Counted from the stretch's first letter, positions 41,318 through 49,882 are shown. The stretch: DNA of 64,000 nucleotides from UBA1366 sp047602575 (GCA_047602575.1 JASGGY010000005.1:124001-188000); one strand, 5' to 3'. Notes: generated by a model not told the origin, from the sequence alone. Translations and numbers: made by a program.

Positions 41318-42721
41318 ATGAGAATTTTAATCAAGGTGCTTGTGTGTGCGGGAGCGGTGCTGCTGACGAGTGCCTGCGGGCTGGGCGGGGCGGACTCCGT
41401 GACGGTGTTTGATGTGTCGAAAGCATCGCAGGAGGATGCGTCCGATGCCGGATCGAAGGATGTCGCCTCGCCCGAACGTCCCGCGGCAAAGCAAGTCACA
41501 AAGGTGAAGCCCGTCAAGCTGTTGGAGCAACCCGCCGAGCCGATTGCCGACAGCACGCTGCCGCGCGTGGACATTGTTACTGACGATGCGGATTACACGC
41601 TGGGCATGGAGGCTTACACCGACGCGACGGTTTCTGTTTCCAATGCGGCAGGGAATGATGTAACGGCGCAGGCTGCCGGTGTGCGGCTGCGGGGAAATTC
41701 CACCGCCGAGCCGTGGAAAAAGCCGCTGCGGATTAAATTTGACCAGCAGGTATCGATGTTCGGCAGAAACGCCGAGCGGAGCTGGACGCTGCTGGCGAAT
41801 AGTTATGACAAGACGCTGCTGCACAACGTGATTGCATATGACCTCTACGCGTACCTGTCGCCGGCGGGAACGTTCTCTTCGGTGTGTGTGCCGGTGGATG
41901 TGTATGTCAACGGCGGTTATCAGGGCGTTTACACCCTCTGCGACCAGATTGAAACGGGGAGCGGGCGGGTGGACATCAACCCCGTGCCCGCAACCGATCC
42001 CGCGCAGACGGATTTCTTGATTGAACAGGACTACCGCGCGTATTACACCGGCGGCGATACCGGCGACGAGGGCGAGGGCTGGTTCTGGATGAACACGGTC
42101 AACGAGTGCTTTGCGGTAAAATCCCCCGATCCGGACGGCGGGGATAACGCCGCGCAGACAGCATACATCAAGGATTTTATGGATCAGACCTACGCGGTGA
42201 TTCTGACAAAAAACTGGGATGAAATTCAGGCGAGGATTGACGTGGATTCGTTCATCAACGGCTTTATGGCGGCGGAAATCATCAAATCGCAGGACATCAG
42301 CCAGTCGAGCGCGTATTTTTATAAAACCGCCGGTGGAAAGCTGAAATTCGGTCCGCTGTGGGACTGCGATCTGAGCATGGGCTGCGGCGATACCGGGGCG
42401 GCGGACGCGGATTTTGTGGCGGAAAAGAACTTCCTGTTTGCCGCGCTGATGGATGTGCCAGAGTTTCGGGCGCAGTATACCACGCGCTTTGCTGCGGTGC
42501 GGGAGGATGTGCTTGCGCATATGCTGGCGAAAATCACCGCGCTCATCGATGCAGACGGCGCGTCTTTTACGAATGATTATCACAATTGGGAACGCAATTT
42601 CAACTGGTGTTCCGACGAAGTCAAGGCGCTGGGCAGCTATAACGAGCAGGTCGCATACATGAAAAGCTGGCTGGAAAAACGGATGAACTGGCTTGCGCAG
42701 GAATATGCGGCGCGCGGATGA
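41318..42721 (+). CDS. CotH-family lipoprotein (atypical kinase-like)
   Basis: The 467-aa protein has a lipoprotein signal with lipobox LTSAC (~16-20) and a Ser/Asp/Lys-rich linker to ~85. The CotH domain shows VRLRGNSTAEPWKKPLRIKF (~128), LLANSYDKTLLHNVIAYDLY, VDVYVNGGYQGVYTLCDQIE (~200) and GPLWDCDLSMGCGDT (~345), where the WDxD region is the conserved metal site. CotH proteins are atypical secreted kinases, first known from spore coats; in anaerobes they also decorate surface proteins. The substrate is unknown. It is separated from the ior operon by repeats. Confidence 0.9.
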   Translation: MRILIKVLVCAGAVLLTSACGLGGADSVTVFDVSKASQEDASDAGSKDVASPERPAAKQVTKVKPVKLLEQPAEPIADSTLPRVDIVTDDADYTLGMEAYTDATVSVSNAAGNDVTAQAAGVRLRGNSTAEPWKKPLRIKFDQQVSMFGRNAERSWTLLANSYDKTLLHNVIAYDLYAYLSPAGTFSSVCVPVDVYVNGGYQGVYTLCDQIETGSGRVDINPVPATDPAQTDFLIEQDYRAYYTGGDTGDEGEGWFWMNTVNECFAVKSPDPDGGDNAAQTAYIKDFMDQTYAVILTKNWDEIQARIDVDSFINGFMAAEIIKSQDISQSSAYFYKTAGGKLKFGPLWDCDLSMGCGDTGAADADFVAEKNFLFAALMDVPEFRAQYTTRFAAVREDVLAHMLAKITALIDADGASFTNDYHNWERNFNWCSDEVKALGSYNEQVAYMKSWLEKRMNWLAQEYAARG

Positions 42722-42722
42722 A

Positions 42723-43241
42723 ATGGGAAAGCATGGAATAATTGCAATGATGAAAAAACACAAAAATCTGATCACGCTCGTGTTGATTGTGCTGTGCGCG
42801 GCGGGGATTGGCACGGGGATTTATTTTCTCTGGAAAAGCAGTGCGGATGCGGCGCTGGACAGCGTGAAAAGCTTTTACATCGGCATGGGGCTGATCGTTG
42901 CGGCGGCGGCTGGGATGACGGCGACGTTGCTCCTTCGCTTCTGGCTGGAAATCCGCTGGGTGCTGCCGGTGTGGGGGGCGATGCTGCTTAGTCTGGCGCT
43001 GTTTGCGAAGCTGATGGTCGCGGGCTGGGGCGGTGTGCAGAAAGCAGACAATCTCATGCTGGAGTCGCTTTTTCAGATCGTGCTGCTGCTGGCGTATCTG
43101 GGAACGGCGGCGGGCTTAACGGCGCTGTTCCGCCGGCTGTACCGCGTAAAAAAGATTTCCTATAGCGCGCCTGCCTGCTGGACGGGAGCGGTGCTGATTT
43201 ACTTGTCGCCGTGGATTCTGGCGCTGACGGGCGTGCTGTAA
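42723..43241 (+). CDS. Small polytopic membrane protein of unknown function
   Basis: The first ATG after the CotH stop, at 42723, gives 172 aa; ATGs at 42747 and 42750 are alternatives. There are four hydrophobic segments (~18-38, ~52-72, ~80-100, ~112-130) and a possible fifth at the end. No motif was recognised. It begins 2 nt after the CotH stop, so it may be an accessory to that lipoprotein. Confidence 0.75.
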   Translation: MGKHGIIAMMKKHKNLITLVLIVLCAAGIGTGIYFLWKSSADAALDSVKSFYIGMGLIVAAAAGMTATLLLRFWLEIRWVLPVWGAMLLSLALFAKLMVAGWGGVQKADNLMLESLFQIVLLLAYLGTAAGLTALFRRLYRVKKISYSAPACWTGAVLIYLSPWILALTGVL

Positions 43242-43404
43242 AAGCTCACCGGTCAAAATGCGCGGGTAATAGCATGTTTCGGAAATATCAGGGAAAATGC
43301 GCAGAATGTTGGTGAAACTGCACGGCAGGCAGCGTGAAATTTAAGCAAATTGCTGAAAATGAACGAGCATCCTGCGCTTTTCATGCAAATTTTCCGGAAT
43401 GCAC

Positions 43405-43433
43405 TTGCTTTTTTCACCGAAAGCTGATATGAT
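43405..43433 (+). promoter_or_regulatory. Promoter of the ferredoxin gene
   Basis: TTGCTT (43405-43410), 17-bp spacer, TATGAT (43428-43433). The remaining gene-free stretch 43242-43404 showed nothing else. Confidence 0.65.
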
Positions 43434-43489
43434 AAAAGATGTAGAAAGCGAATGCTTTCTGATCAGAACATCAAAGGGAGGTTTTTTAC

Positions 43490-43660
43490 ATGGCTTACAA
43501 AATTACAGAGGATTGCATCAGTTGTGGTGCATGCGAAAGCGAATGTCCGGTCAATGCGATTTCTCAGGGCGACTCGATCTATGTGATCGACGAAGCGACC
43601 TGCATTGATTGCGGCGCTTGCGCCGGCGTCTGCCCCGTGGGCGCACCGGTAGAAGGCTAA
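43490..43660 (+). CDS. 2[4Fe-4S] clostridial-type ferredoxin
   Basis: The 56-aa protein starts at ATG 43490 after AAGGGAGG. It has two classical cluster motifs, CISCGACESECP (~9-20) and CIDCGACAGVCP (~38-49), and is the usual length for an 8-Fe clostridial ferredoxin. It would carry electrons from enzymes such as the indolepyruvate oxidoreductase, and might serve the PreA-type reductase. Its stop codon coincides with the left end of MITE-like copy 2. Confidence 0.95.
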   Translation: MAYKITEDCISCGACESECPVNAISQGDSIYVIDEATCIDCGACAGVCPVGAPVEG

Positions 43661-43860
43661 GGCAACACAGCACAATTCACGCCTACGGCTTGGTACGCAT
43701 CTAGCTTGCAAAAATTCCGCCATTTTGCCCAAAAATCCCTTGCAGGGCGTCAGCCTTGCTACAGTCTTTTTGAACAAACTGGCAAAATTTTTACCGCTGT
43801 TCATCAGTTTTTAAAGAACAGCGTGGCTATCCTGCGCACCAGAATTGCGCGGTGCCGCCT
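43659..43860. mobile_element. MITE-like element, copy 2
   Basis: About 200 bp, homologous to 36151-36331 throughout, with degenerate terminal repeats (AAGGCAACACAGCACAATTC against GAATTGCGCGGTGCCGCCTT). It has an extra internal hairpin, CGCTGTTC / GAACAGCG (43795-43823), that copy 1 lacks. It begins on the ferredoxin stop codon. Confidence 0.75.
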
Positions 43861-43871
43861 TGCTTCCACAT

Positions 43872-43906
43872 AAAACCGACCGCCTTTGCCGACGGTCGGT
43901 TTTTTT
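43872..43906. terminator. Bidirectional terminator between ferredoxin and glycosylase genes
   Basis: ACCGACCG pairs with CGGTCGGT; a run of seven Ts follows on the plus strand and an A-run precedes on the other side. It can serve both convergent genes. Confidence 0.88.
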
Positions 43907-43907
43907 G

Positions 43908-44717
43908 TTATAAAGCGCAGAGCGCGGGGTTGCGGCGGATGTAATGGAACAAGTACTGCTGTGCGATGCCCTGCGTTGCGGCGGTGCAGGCGGGCAGCCC
44001 ATCGGGGTAAAACCGCGCCATGACGCGTTTCATCCAGACGTCCATCGGTACGACTTCTGTGCGGTACTGCCCGTAGAGTAGCGCGCAGTCCGCAACCTTT
44101 GTGCCCACGCCGATGATCTGCATCAGCTGTGCGCGGGCATCCGCTAAGGACATGGTTTCCAGCGAATCGAGCCGGACGACGCCGTCAACTAGTTTCTGCG
44201 CCGCGTCGGCGAGATACCGCGCGCGAAAGCCCGCCCGCAGAGGGGCAAGTCCTGCCTCGCCCGCCTGTGCAAGCTGTGCCGGTGTCGGGAAGCCGCTGAA
44301 CAGCGCGCACATCCGCGCGATGATGCCCTTGATGCGCGGGATGTTGTTGTTCTGCGAAAGGATGAACGAGCAAAGCGCCTCCCAGCCGTCCTGGCGCAGC
44401 AGGCGCATACCGGGCGAAAACCGGCAGGCGGCGGACAAGGTTTCGTCGTCGGCGTAGCGGTTCTTCAGGGCGGCATAATCGGTCGCGAGGTCAAAATACC
44501 GCACCCAGACCGACAAGAACGTGTCCTCATCGGTGTTTTCAAGCACAAAATAGTCGCGCTCCCTGCGGATAACCAGCGCCAGATCGCGCGCAAAACCGGT
44601 ATAAGCGCCGTCCGCGCGCCGTTCCCACCGGAACGCCTGCCCGCAGTCGAGCGTCTGGTCAAGGTCAAAGTCCTCCTGCTTCAGGACAAGGTCCGCGCCG
44701 CGACGGTAAAAGTCCAT
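43908..44717 (-). CDS. 8-oxoguanine DNA glycosylase/AP lyase (OGG1-like)
   Basis: The 269-aa protein has the OGG1-type N-terminal domain (DFDLDQTLDCGQAFRW, ~16-31). The HhH-GPD domain follows, with SFILSQNNNIPRIKGII (~117) and the hairpin-helix motif IIGVGTKVADCALL (~200), whose Lys is the Schiff-base nucleophile. The catalytic Asp is in VPMDVWMKR (~223). It excises 8-oxoguanine paired with C and nicks the strand, protecting an anaerobe from oxidative damage. It is monocistronic. Confidence 0.92.
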   Translation of the reverse strand: MDFYRRGADLVLKQEDFDLDQTLDCGQAFRWERRADGAYTGFARDLALVIRRERDYFVLENTDEDTFLSVWVRYFDLATDYAALKNRYADDETLSAACRFSPGMRLLRQDGWEALCSFILSQNNNIPRIKGIIARMCALFSGFPTPAQLAQAGEAGLAPLRAGFRARYLADAAQKLVDGVVRLDSLETMSLADARAQLMQIIGVGTKVADCALLYGQYRTEVVPMDVWMKRVMARFYPDGLPACTAATQGIAQQYLFHYIRRNPALCAL

Positions 44718-44751
44718 ACGGTTTTCCCCTCAAAATTCGTAGTATAGACCC

Positions 44752-44780
44752 ATTATACTAGAAAAAACGCGGTTTTTCAA
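44752..44780 (-). promoter_or_regulatory. Promoter of the OGG1-like gene
   Basis: Minus strand TTGAAA (44775-44780), 17-bp spacer, TATAAT (44752-44757), 35 bp before the ATG. Confidence 0.75.
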
Positions 44781-44816
44781 GTCAAAGAAATCTTTTCCGA
44801 CAAAGGAGATTGGCAT

Positions 44817-45501
44817 ATGAGAGAAAGCATTCTGACCATTCCGGTCAACGAGGTGTTCGAGCCGAAATGCGGCTGCCCGATGTGCGAAATGCGCGATATG
44901 CTGGAGTCGCGTTGCATCGAATATATCATGGGTGCGGCGATGATGGAGCCGGACGTGCGGATCGAAACCAACAAGCTGGGGTTTTGTAAGGAGCATTTTG
45001 AAATGATGCGCGCGTGCAAGAACCGGCTGTCGCTCGCGCTGATGCTCGAAGAGCCACCTCAAGGAAATCGAACAGACGATTTTCACGGGGAAAAAGCTGT
45101 TTGAGAACCGCGCCGCCAAGCAGAAAAAAGCCGCGAAGCTAAACTGTGACTGCTTTGTCTGCTCGAAAATCCAATGGGGGATGGACAGGCTTCTGGTGAC
45201 GGTGTTCGAGCTGTTTGAAAATTCATCGGACTTCCGGCGGTTGTTTTCCGAGCAGAAATACCTTTGCCTGCCGCATTATGAACTGCTCACGACGCTTTGT
45301 GCGGAATCCGCTTCCAAAAAAACGCAGCCGGTTTTTGCAAAGGCGTGCGAGGAGCTGGTGAAAAAATATCTTGACGAGCTGACGAAGGACGTTTCGCATT
45401 ACTGTAAAATGTACGACTACCGCAACGCCGGTGCAAATGCCGATTGGGGCAATTCCAAAGACAGCATCGAGCGCGCGATTAAATTCCTGACCTCACGCTA
45501 A
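44817..45501 (+). pseudogene. DUF6062 family gene interrupted by a frameshift
   Basis: The ATG at 44817 after AAAGGAG opens a frame encoding ILTIPVNEVFEPKCGCPMCEM, the DUF6062 start. The frame leaves homology at ~45051 and stops at 45104. Dropping one base (the G at 45051) restores a continuous ~227-aa product through SHLKEIEQTIFTG, NCDCFVCSKIQWGM and KYLCLPHYELL to the stop at 45501. Three CxxC pairs suggest metal binding. Function is unknown. The break could be a real mutation, a programmed shift or an assembly error. Confidence 0.82.
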
Positions 45502-45512
45502 AAATCACAAAA

Positions 45513-45561
45513 GAAACCCCGTACGCATTCGTGTGAAAACGAAACGTACGGGGTTGTTCTT
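45513..45561. terminator. Terminator between convergent DUF6062 and pseudo-ATPase genes
   Basis: CCCCGTACG (45517-45525) and CGTACGGGG (45545-45553) form a perfect 9-bp stem, followed by TTGTTCTT. Confidence 0.75.
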
Positions 45562-45569
45562 CGTAAAGG

Positions 45570-48071
45570 CTAGAGCTTTTTAATGCCCTGTGCAAGCATT
45601 GTTACCGCGAACCACACGCAGGTGTAGCACAGCACAACCGAGGAGGAAAGCTGGTCGAACGTGCCGAGAATGGTCATGATCAGCGCAATCAGAACGCCGA
45701 GAATCGACGCGGACATCTGCAAAATCACGCCCATGAGCGCTAAGAACTGGATTTTTTTCACGCCCGTCAGCAGCATCGCCAGCGCCGGGAAATGCCCCGC
45801 GCACATCATGGATGCCTGCGTACGCGGTACATAAGAGGTTTCGCGCTCGTAATCCTTGTGGAAGCTGAACGGGAGCAGCTTGACCGAGTCCATTGACACG
45901 TCAAACAGCTGGGTGAGGAAGTTGAGCGAAATAAAGCCGTCCACTGCCCGCACAACCACCAGCATATCTTCGTCGTCAAGTTCTTGCAGCCATGTTTTCA
46001 CTGGCGCGCAGGCAAGCACGCGGACGACGAACAGCGCAGAAACCACGCCCGACACGGAGAGGTAAAGCACGATGTTGCCCTTGCCGTATTCCTTTTCCTT
46101 TGCCGCGGAGGGAATGCCCTCGATGGAGTGGTTGAGCATATGCTCGCGCGTTCCGAACAGTACACGCTTGTTTTCAATCCAGCCTGACAAGCCCAGACCG
46201 TCTTCGTAGATATAGCTTTCCACCGGATAGAGCATTTCTGTTTTGCCGCGCAGAATCTTAAAGAACGTGTTTTTCAAAATGCTGCCCGCCTGGCAGGCAA
46301 GGCTTGCGGCGAGGAGAATGCTTTCCTCAATTGCCGTTGTGGAAAGCGCTTTGAGGTTGACAAGCTCGACCGTTCCGTTCGGGAAAAGCTGATTGGCATC
46401 CACCAGAACGGCATTTGCATCCGCGTGGGCTTCCACCGAGGAATAGCCCAGAATGACCGCGGAGGACTGGAGGTATTTCTTCGACGCTTTGGCAAGGGGA
46501 ATGTTCACAATCAGCATCAGCGCAAGCGATGAGCCGATCGTCACCGTTCCGGCAAACGCCGTGAGCATCGCATAAACTTTTTCAAACGAGCCGGAGGTGT
46601 CTTTGTTGAAAATCAGTGACAACAGAGCCACCACAATGCCGGCAAGCCCCAGCAGCGGGGCGAATTTCCGGCTGTATTCGTCGGCGATGTCCGGCGAGTA
46701 GGAGTTGGTCAGAAAGCCGTCGGTAAATTCGGTCTTGCGGACGGTTTCGAGCTGGGGGAAGGTGTCCTTGCCACCCTTGGTGAACTTTACCGCTGTGTCC
46801 TCGTCGGAAATCGTCACCACCGCGTGCTTGTCAAAATTGCCGGAAACATAGGTGAAATTGCGCTCGGTACGGTTGACGATCATCAGCTTGCCCAGCGTGT
46901 TGAACAACAGCCCTAAGATCGCGACGCTGACATAAATATGGTAATGGTCCTGCTGGATGACTTCCGCTTTAAACAGTCCCACGATGCCCGTTAGGACGGT
47001 CGCGAGAATGCCCAGCGACGCGGCGCTGTCACAGTCCGCCCGCATCCGGAAGATGCGTTTGATGCCGTTTAAAATCACGGTGTAGCTGACAAATGCGCTG
47101 ACAATGCCGAGGATTGTGCAGGCGAATAGAAAGCCCTCGGAACTGATGGTGCGGTCGAGCGCACGGATCACCGGAAGCCCGAAGTCCGTCGCCAGAGCCA
47201 GATACACGCTGAACACCGATGTGAACACCAGCACGGTCAGCCGGATAAGCAGGTTGCTCTTAAGTTCGGCGATGTCCTCCGCCACGCGGGGGGCTTGCTC
47301 AAAGTCGGTGAATTCCTCCACGGAAAGCACCTCGTTGGCTTTCGCCGGTTGTTCCGGCTCATCCTCGTAGGTGTCGGTTTCGAGAATAAAGCTGCTGACT
47401 TTTTTCTGACGTGCCTCGTTGAGCGAGCGCTCGTCGGCAGCGGGCGGCGCGGGGGGTGAATTTTTGCGGCTTGGCGCTATGGCATCCATCTGCGCGGTTT
47501 TCGGCAGGATTTTACCGGAAAGCCCCAGATCGATGTCTTTGACCTGCGGGCGGCTGACCGGCGTCACCGGCTCGTCCTGCGGCTCACTGCCGCCGCGTTC
47601 GCGCTTGATGCGCTTGATGCTGTCTAAAATCGCCGTGTTTCCACTGGTGCGGCGACGTTTTTTTTCGGGGGAACTGCGCTCGAGCACGATGGTCGGCTCG
47701 GGCGCGGACGCTTGCGCGGCGGGCGGTTGCGGACGGTCCGTTTTTTCGCCGCGGGAGGCGCTCATGCCCGTGAAAACGGTGCGGGGCGCGTCTTGTTCAG
47801 CCGGCTGTACGAACTCGAATGCGGCTGGCTTGCGTACCGGTTCGGGTGCAGGCTTGACCGGTGCGGGCTCGTGTGCGGCGGGCTTGAGCGGTGCCGGCTC
47901 GAACGCCTGCGTCCGCACGGCAGGTGCAGCTGCGGGTTTCTGCGGGCTTTGCGACGAGTCGTCAAGGATTTCCTCGACGCTCAGATCGCGGAAGCGGCCG
48001 GTACTCGCCTTCTTGCTGGAATATTCCTCCAGAATGTCGTCGATCGAAAACTTGTCCGCCAACTTTTTCAC
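45570..48071 (-). CDS. P-type ATPase-like membrane protein lacking catalytic motifs
   Basis: The 833-aa protein has a disordered Pro/Ala-rich N-terminal region (~40-270) and then two groups of membrane helices (~273-345, ~350-400 and ~470-525). It finishes with a cytoplasmic part and a final membrane block (~745-833). Order and local sequence resemble a P1B-type ATPase: ASLGILATVLTG before helix pairs, NIPLAKASKKYLQSSAVILG before the phosphorylation site, and GLGLSGWIENKRVLFGTREHM in the nucleotide domain. The DKTGTLT site reads DANQLFP (Asp558), and TGES and GDGxND are not found. It is probably a pseudoenzyme with a structural or sensory role. The similarity is by pattern only. Confidence 0.65.
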   Translation of the reverse strand: MKKLADKFSIDDILEEYSSKKASTGRFRDLSVEEILDDSSQSPQKPAAAPAVRTQAFEPAPLKPAAHEPAPVKPAPEPVRKPAAFEFVQPAEQDAPRTVFTGMSASRGEKTDRPQPPAAQASAPEPTIVLERSSPEKKRRRTSGNTAILDSIKRIKRERGGSEPQDEPVTPVSRPQVKDIDLGLSGKILPKTAQMDAIAPSRKNSPPAPPAADERSLNEARQKKVSSFILETDTYEDEPEQPAKANEVLSVEEFTDFEQAPRVAEDIAELKSNLLIRLTVLVFTSVFSVYLALATDFGLPVIRALDRTISSEGFLFACTILGIVSAFVSYTVILNGIKRIFRMRADCDSAASLGILATVLTGIVGLFKAEVIQQDHYHIYVSVAILGLLFNTLGKLMIVNRTERNFTYVSGNFDKHAVVTISDEDTAVKFTKGGKDTFPQLETVRKTEFTDGFLTNSYSPDIADEYSRKFAPLLGLAGIVVALLSLIFNKDTSGSFEKVYAMLTAFAGTVTIGSSLALMLIVNIPLAKASKKYLQSSAVILGYSSVEAHADANAVLVDANQLFPNGTVELVNLKALSTTAIEESILLAASLACQAGSILKNTFFKILRGKTEMLYPVESYIYEDGLGLSGWIENKRVLFGTREHMLNHSIEGIPSAAKEKEYGKGNIVLYLSVSGVVSALFVVRVLACAPVKTWLQELDDEDMLVVVRAVDGFISLNFLTQLFDVSMDSVKLLPFSFHKDYERETSYVPRTQASMMCAGHFPALAMLLTGVKKIQFLALMGVILQMSASILGVLIALIMTILGTFDQLSSSVVLCYTCVWFAVTMLAQGIKKL

Positions 48072-48098
48072 TCCTCCGTATGGGTTATCTTTGCGGAA

Positions 48099-48953
48099 TT
48101 ACCGTTGTTTTGCTTTGTTGGTTCGCTGCCTGAGCGCTTCATACAGGAAAATTCCCGCCGCGACGGAAGCGTTGAGCGATGTGATTTTGCCTTGCATGGG
48201 CAAACGCAGCAGGAAGTCGCATTTCTCGCGTACCAGCCGCCCCATGCCGAAGCCCTCCGAGCCGATGACAAACGCCGCAGCGCCGGTTAGATCGGTTTCG
48301 GTGTAATCCGTGCCTGCCGCGTCCGTACCATAAATCCACACGCCGTTTTTCTTAAGCAGATCAAGCACCGCGGGGATGTTCGCCACCCGCGCCACCGGTA
48401 ACCAGCTCGCCGCACCCGCAGAGGTTTTATAAACAGTGCTGTTCAAAGACGCGCTGCGCCGCTTCGGGATGATCACGCCGTGCGCGCCGCAGCCCTCCGC
48501 CGTCCGGATGACCGCGCCCAGATTGTGCGGGTCGGAAATCTCATCACAGATCACAATAAACGGATCTTCGTCCTTCTGCGCCGCGATCGCTAAGATGTCC
48601 TCGACCGTCACATAAGCCGCGCAAGCCGCGATTGCCACTACGCCCTGGTGCGATGCGCCGCCGCAAAGCTCGGATAGCTTTCTGTCCTGCGCGTCCTTGA
48701 CCACGACGCCGCGTTCCTTTGCCATGCTGATGATCAGCCCGACCGAGCCGGTGGCTTCGGGGTTAACAAAGAGCGTGTCAATGGGGCGCGCGGATTTCAG
48801 CGCTTCGATGACGGGGTTGCGTCCGGCAATGATGCCGCTGTCGTCCTGTTCGTCGTCCTCTAAAACCGGTGTTTGCGCGGGGCGGGGAGAGCTGTCTGCG
48901 CGTGCGGGGCGATGCGTTTTTCCGCTGAAATCGCGGCGGTTGTTATTCATCAT
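48099..48953 (-). CDS. rlmB: 23S rRNA (guanosine-2'-O-)-methyltransferase RlmB-like (SPOUT/TrmH family)
   Basis: From the ATG at 48953 the product is 284 aa; an ATG at 48989 would add 12 residues but lacks a ribosome site. After a basic, Ser/Pro-rich N-terminus comes the substrate-binding domain (IIAGRNPVIEALKS, ~38). The SPOUT knot follows, with motif 1 DPHNLGAVIRTAEGCGAHGVI (~145), motif 2 AFVIGSEGFGMG (~232) and motif 3 RLPMQGKITSLNASVAAGIFLYE (~253, in pieces). It 2'-O-methylates a guanosine of 23S rRNA. It starts the transcript that continues into the pseudo-ATPase gene 27 nt later. Confidence 0.92.
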   Translation of the reverse strand: MMNNNRRDFSGKTHRPARADSSPRPAQTPVLEDDEQDDSGIIAGRNPVIEALKSARPIDTLFVNPEATGSVGLIISMAKERGVVVKDAQDRKLSELCGGASHQGVVAIAACAAYVTVEDILAIAAQKDEDPFIVICDEISDPHNLGAVIRTAEGCGAHGVIIPKRRSASLNSTVYKTSAGAASWLPVARVANIPAVLDLLKKNGVWIYGTDAAGTDYTETDLTGAAAFVIGSEGFGMGRLVREKCDFLLRLPMQGKITSLNASVAAGIFLYEALRQRTNKAKQR

Positions 48954-49046
48954 AGTATCTATCAGCCTATCAACTTTCTGTAATTGCATATAAATAATGC
49001 CAAAATACGAACGGAATCACTCAATATTCATGTATCATTATAACAT

Positions 49047-49085
49047 AAAAATCTTCAAAAGGCAAATGCTTTTGAAGATTTTTTT
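49047..49085 (-). terminator. Terminator after the small membrane-protein gene
   Basis: ATCTTCAAAAG pairs perfectly with CTTTTGAAGAT around a 7-nt loop, and A/T runs extend the stem on both sides. It separates 49118-49384 from rlmB. Confidence 0.88.
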
Positions 49086-49117
49086 GCTATTTTGTCGCAA
49101 GGTAAAATTTTCCGCCG

Positions 49118-49384
49118 TTACAGCAGAATCGTACACAGGATGATTCCCGTCAAAAGCCCTGCGCACAGCACCGCGCAGACCGTCAGTGCGCCGGAAAAAC
49201 CGCCGCAGCGTTTTTTCAGCGCTTTTTTTGAGAGATAATCCGCGCAGTATTCCGTGACCTCGCCCGACATCAAGGGGATGGTGCTCTTGTCCACATCATC
49301 TTTGAGAAAGAGCATAATTTTTTCAAACTGCTCACTTTTCGGACACTTGATCTCAATGATTTGTTTATTTATGCCTTTCAACAT
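49118..49384 (-). CDS. Small membrane protein of unknown function
   Basis: The 88-aa protein is hydrophilic for ~60 residues (MLKGINKQIIEIKCPKSEQF, FLKDDVDKSTIPLMSG) with one hydrophobic helix pair at ~64-88 ending ILCTILL. GGAAACC precedes the ATG and a strong terminator follows. No family was recognised. Confidence 0.7.
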   Translation of the reverse strand: MLKGINKQIIEIKCPKSEQFEKIMLFLKDDVDKSTIPLMSGEVTEYCADYLSKKALKKRCGGFSGALTVCAVLCAGLLTGIILCTILL

Positions 49385-49458
49385 GGTTTCCTGCCCTCCG
49401 GAAGCGATGATTTCAAATTACTTCCATATTATTGTCCGAATCCACAATTCTATTCAGC

Positions 49459-49593
49459 TTTTCAACAGCGTATGTTGAAAACTTCCGTAAAATCGGGGCG
49501 GGCGCATTTTTAAGTGTTGAAAATCCTGTTGAAATCGTTGAAAACTCCTGCATTTTCCGGCATCCGCGGGATTTGTTGAAACATTGTGAACAA
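49459..49593. repeat. Cluster of DnaA-box-like TGTTGAAAA repeats
   Basis: TGTTGAAA occurs at 49473, 49515, 49527 and 49574, with CGTTGAAA at 49536 and the inverse TTTTCAACA at 49459. TTTTCAACA differs from the DnaA box TTWTNCACA at one position. TGTGAACAA at 49585 (inverse TTGTTCACA) also differs at one. The 498-bp region 49385-49882 has no gene; besides this cluster and repeat copy B, the rest is AT-rich. Confidence 0.5.
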
Positions 49594-49791
49594 GCTTCGA
49601 TAAAGTTATTTAAGTAGAATCACATCGAAAAAATGTTAGAATCGCCACAAATATATTTATATTTCGTGAACAAACCCTATTTCGGAAATCAAACCGGAAA
49701 TACGCAGATAATTCAACAAAAAAGCGCACCTTGTGCAGCGCAATAAGTAAATCACAAAGTAGGAATTCACCACGAAATCGGTTGACTTAAC

Positions 49792-49880
49792 AAATGTGCA
49801 ATCCCAAAAACAAAGGGTTTCCAAAGGGGGCATGCCCCCTTTGGTAGGAGGTGTCGGAGGGCAACGCCCTCTGACAAAAG
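49792..49880 (-). repeat. Dispersed intergenic repeat, copy B (inverted)
   Basis: Its reverse complement aligns with copy A across CCAAAGGGGGCATGCCCCCTTTGG, AAACCC.TTGTTTTT.GGATTG and GTCAG.GGGCG..GCCCT. It abuts the end of ung and could act as its terminator. Confidence 0.75.
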
Positions 49881-49882
49881 TG

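Noticed and set aside
41327..42814. 495-aa open frame on the minus strand
   Set aside because: It is antisense to the CotH lipoprotein gene, has no ribosome site and shows no domain pattern.
47419..48306. 295-aa plus-strand frame rich in Ser and Gly
   Set aside because: It is the complement of the Pro/Ala-rich N-terminus of the pseudo-ATPase and the end of rlmB.
49385..49882. Chromosomal origin of replication
   Set aside because: DnaA-like boxes are present but each has a mismatch, no origin-linked genes are nearby, and gene direction does not switch here. Kept only as a repeat cluster.
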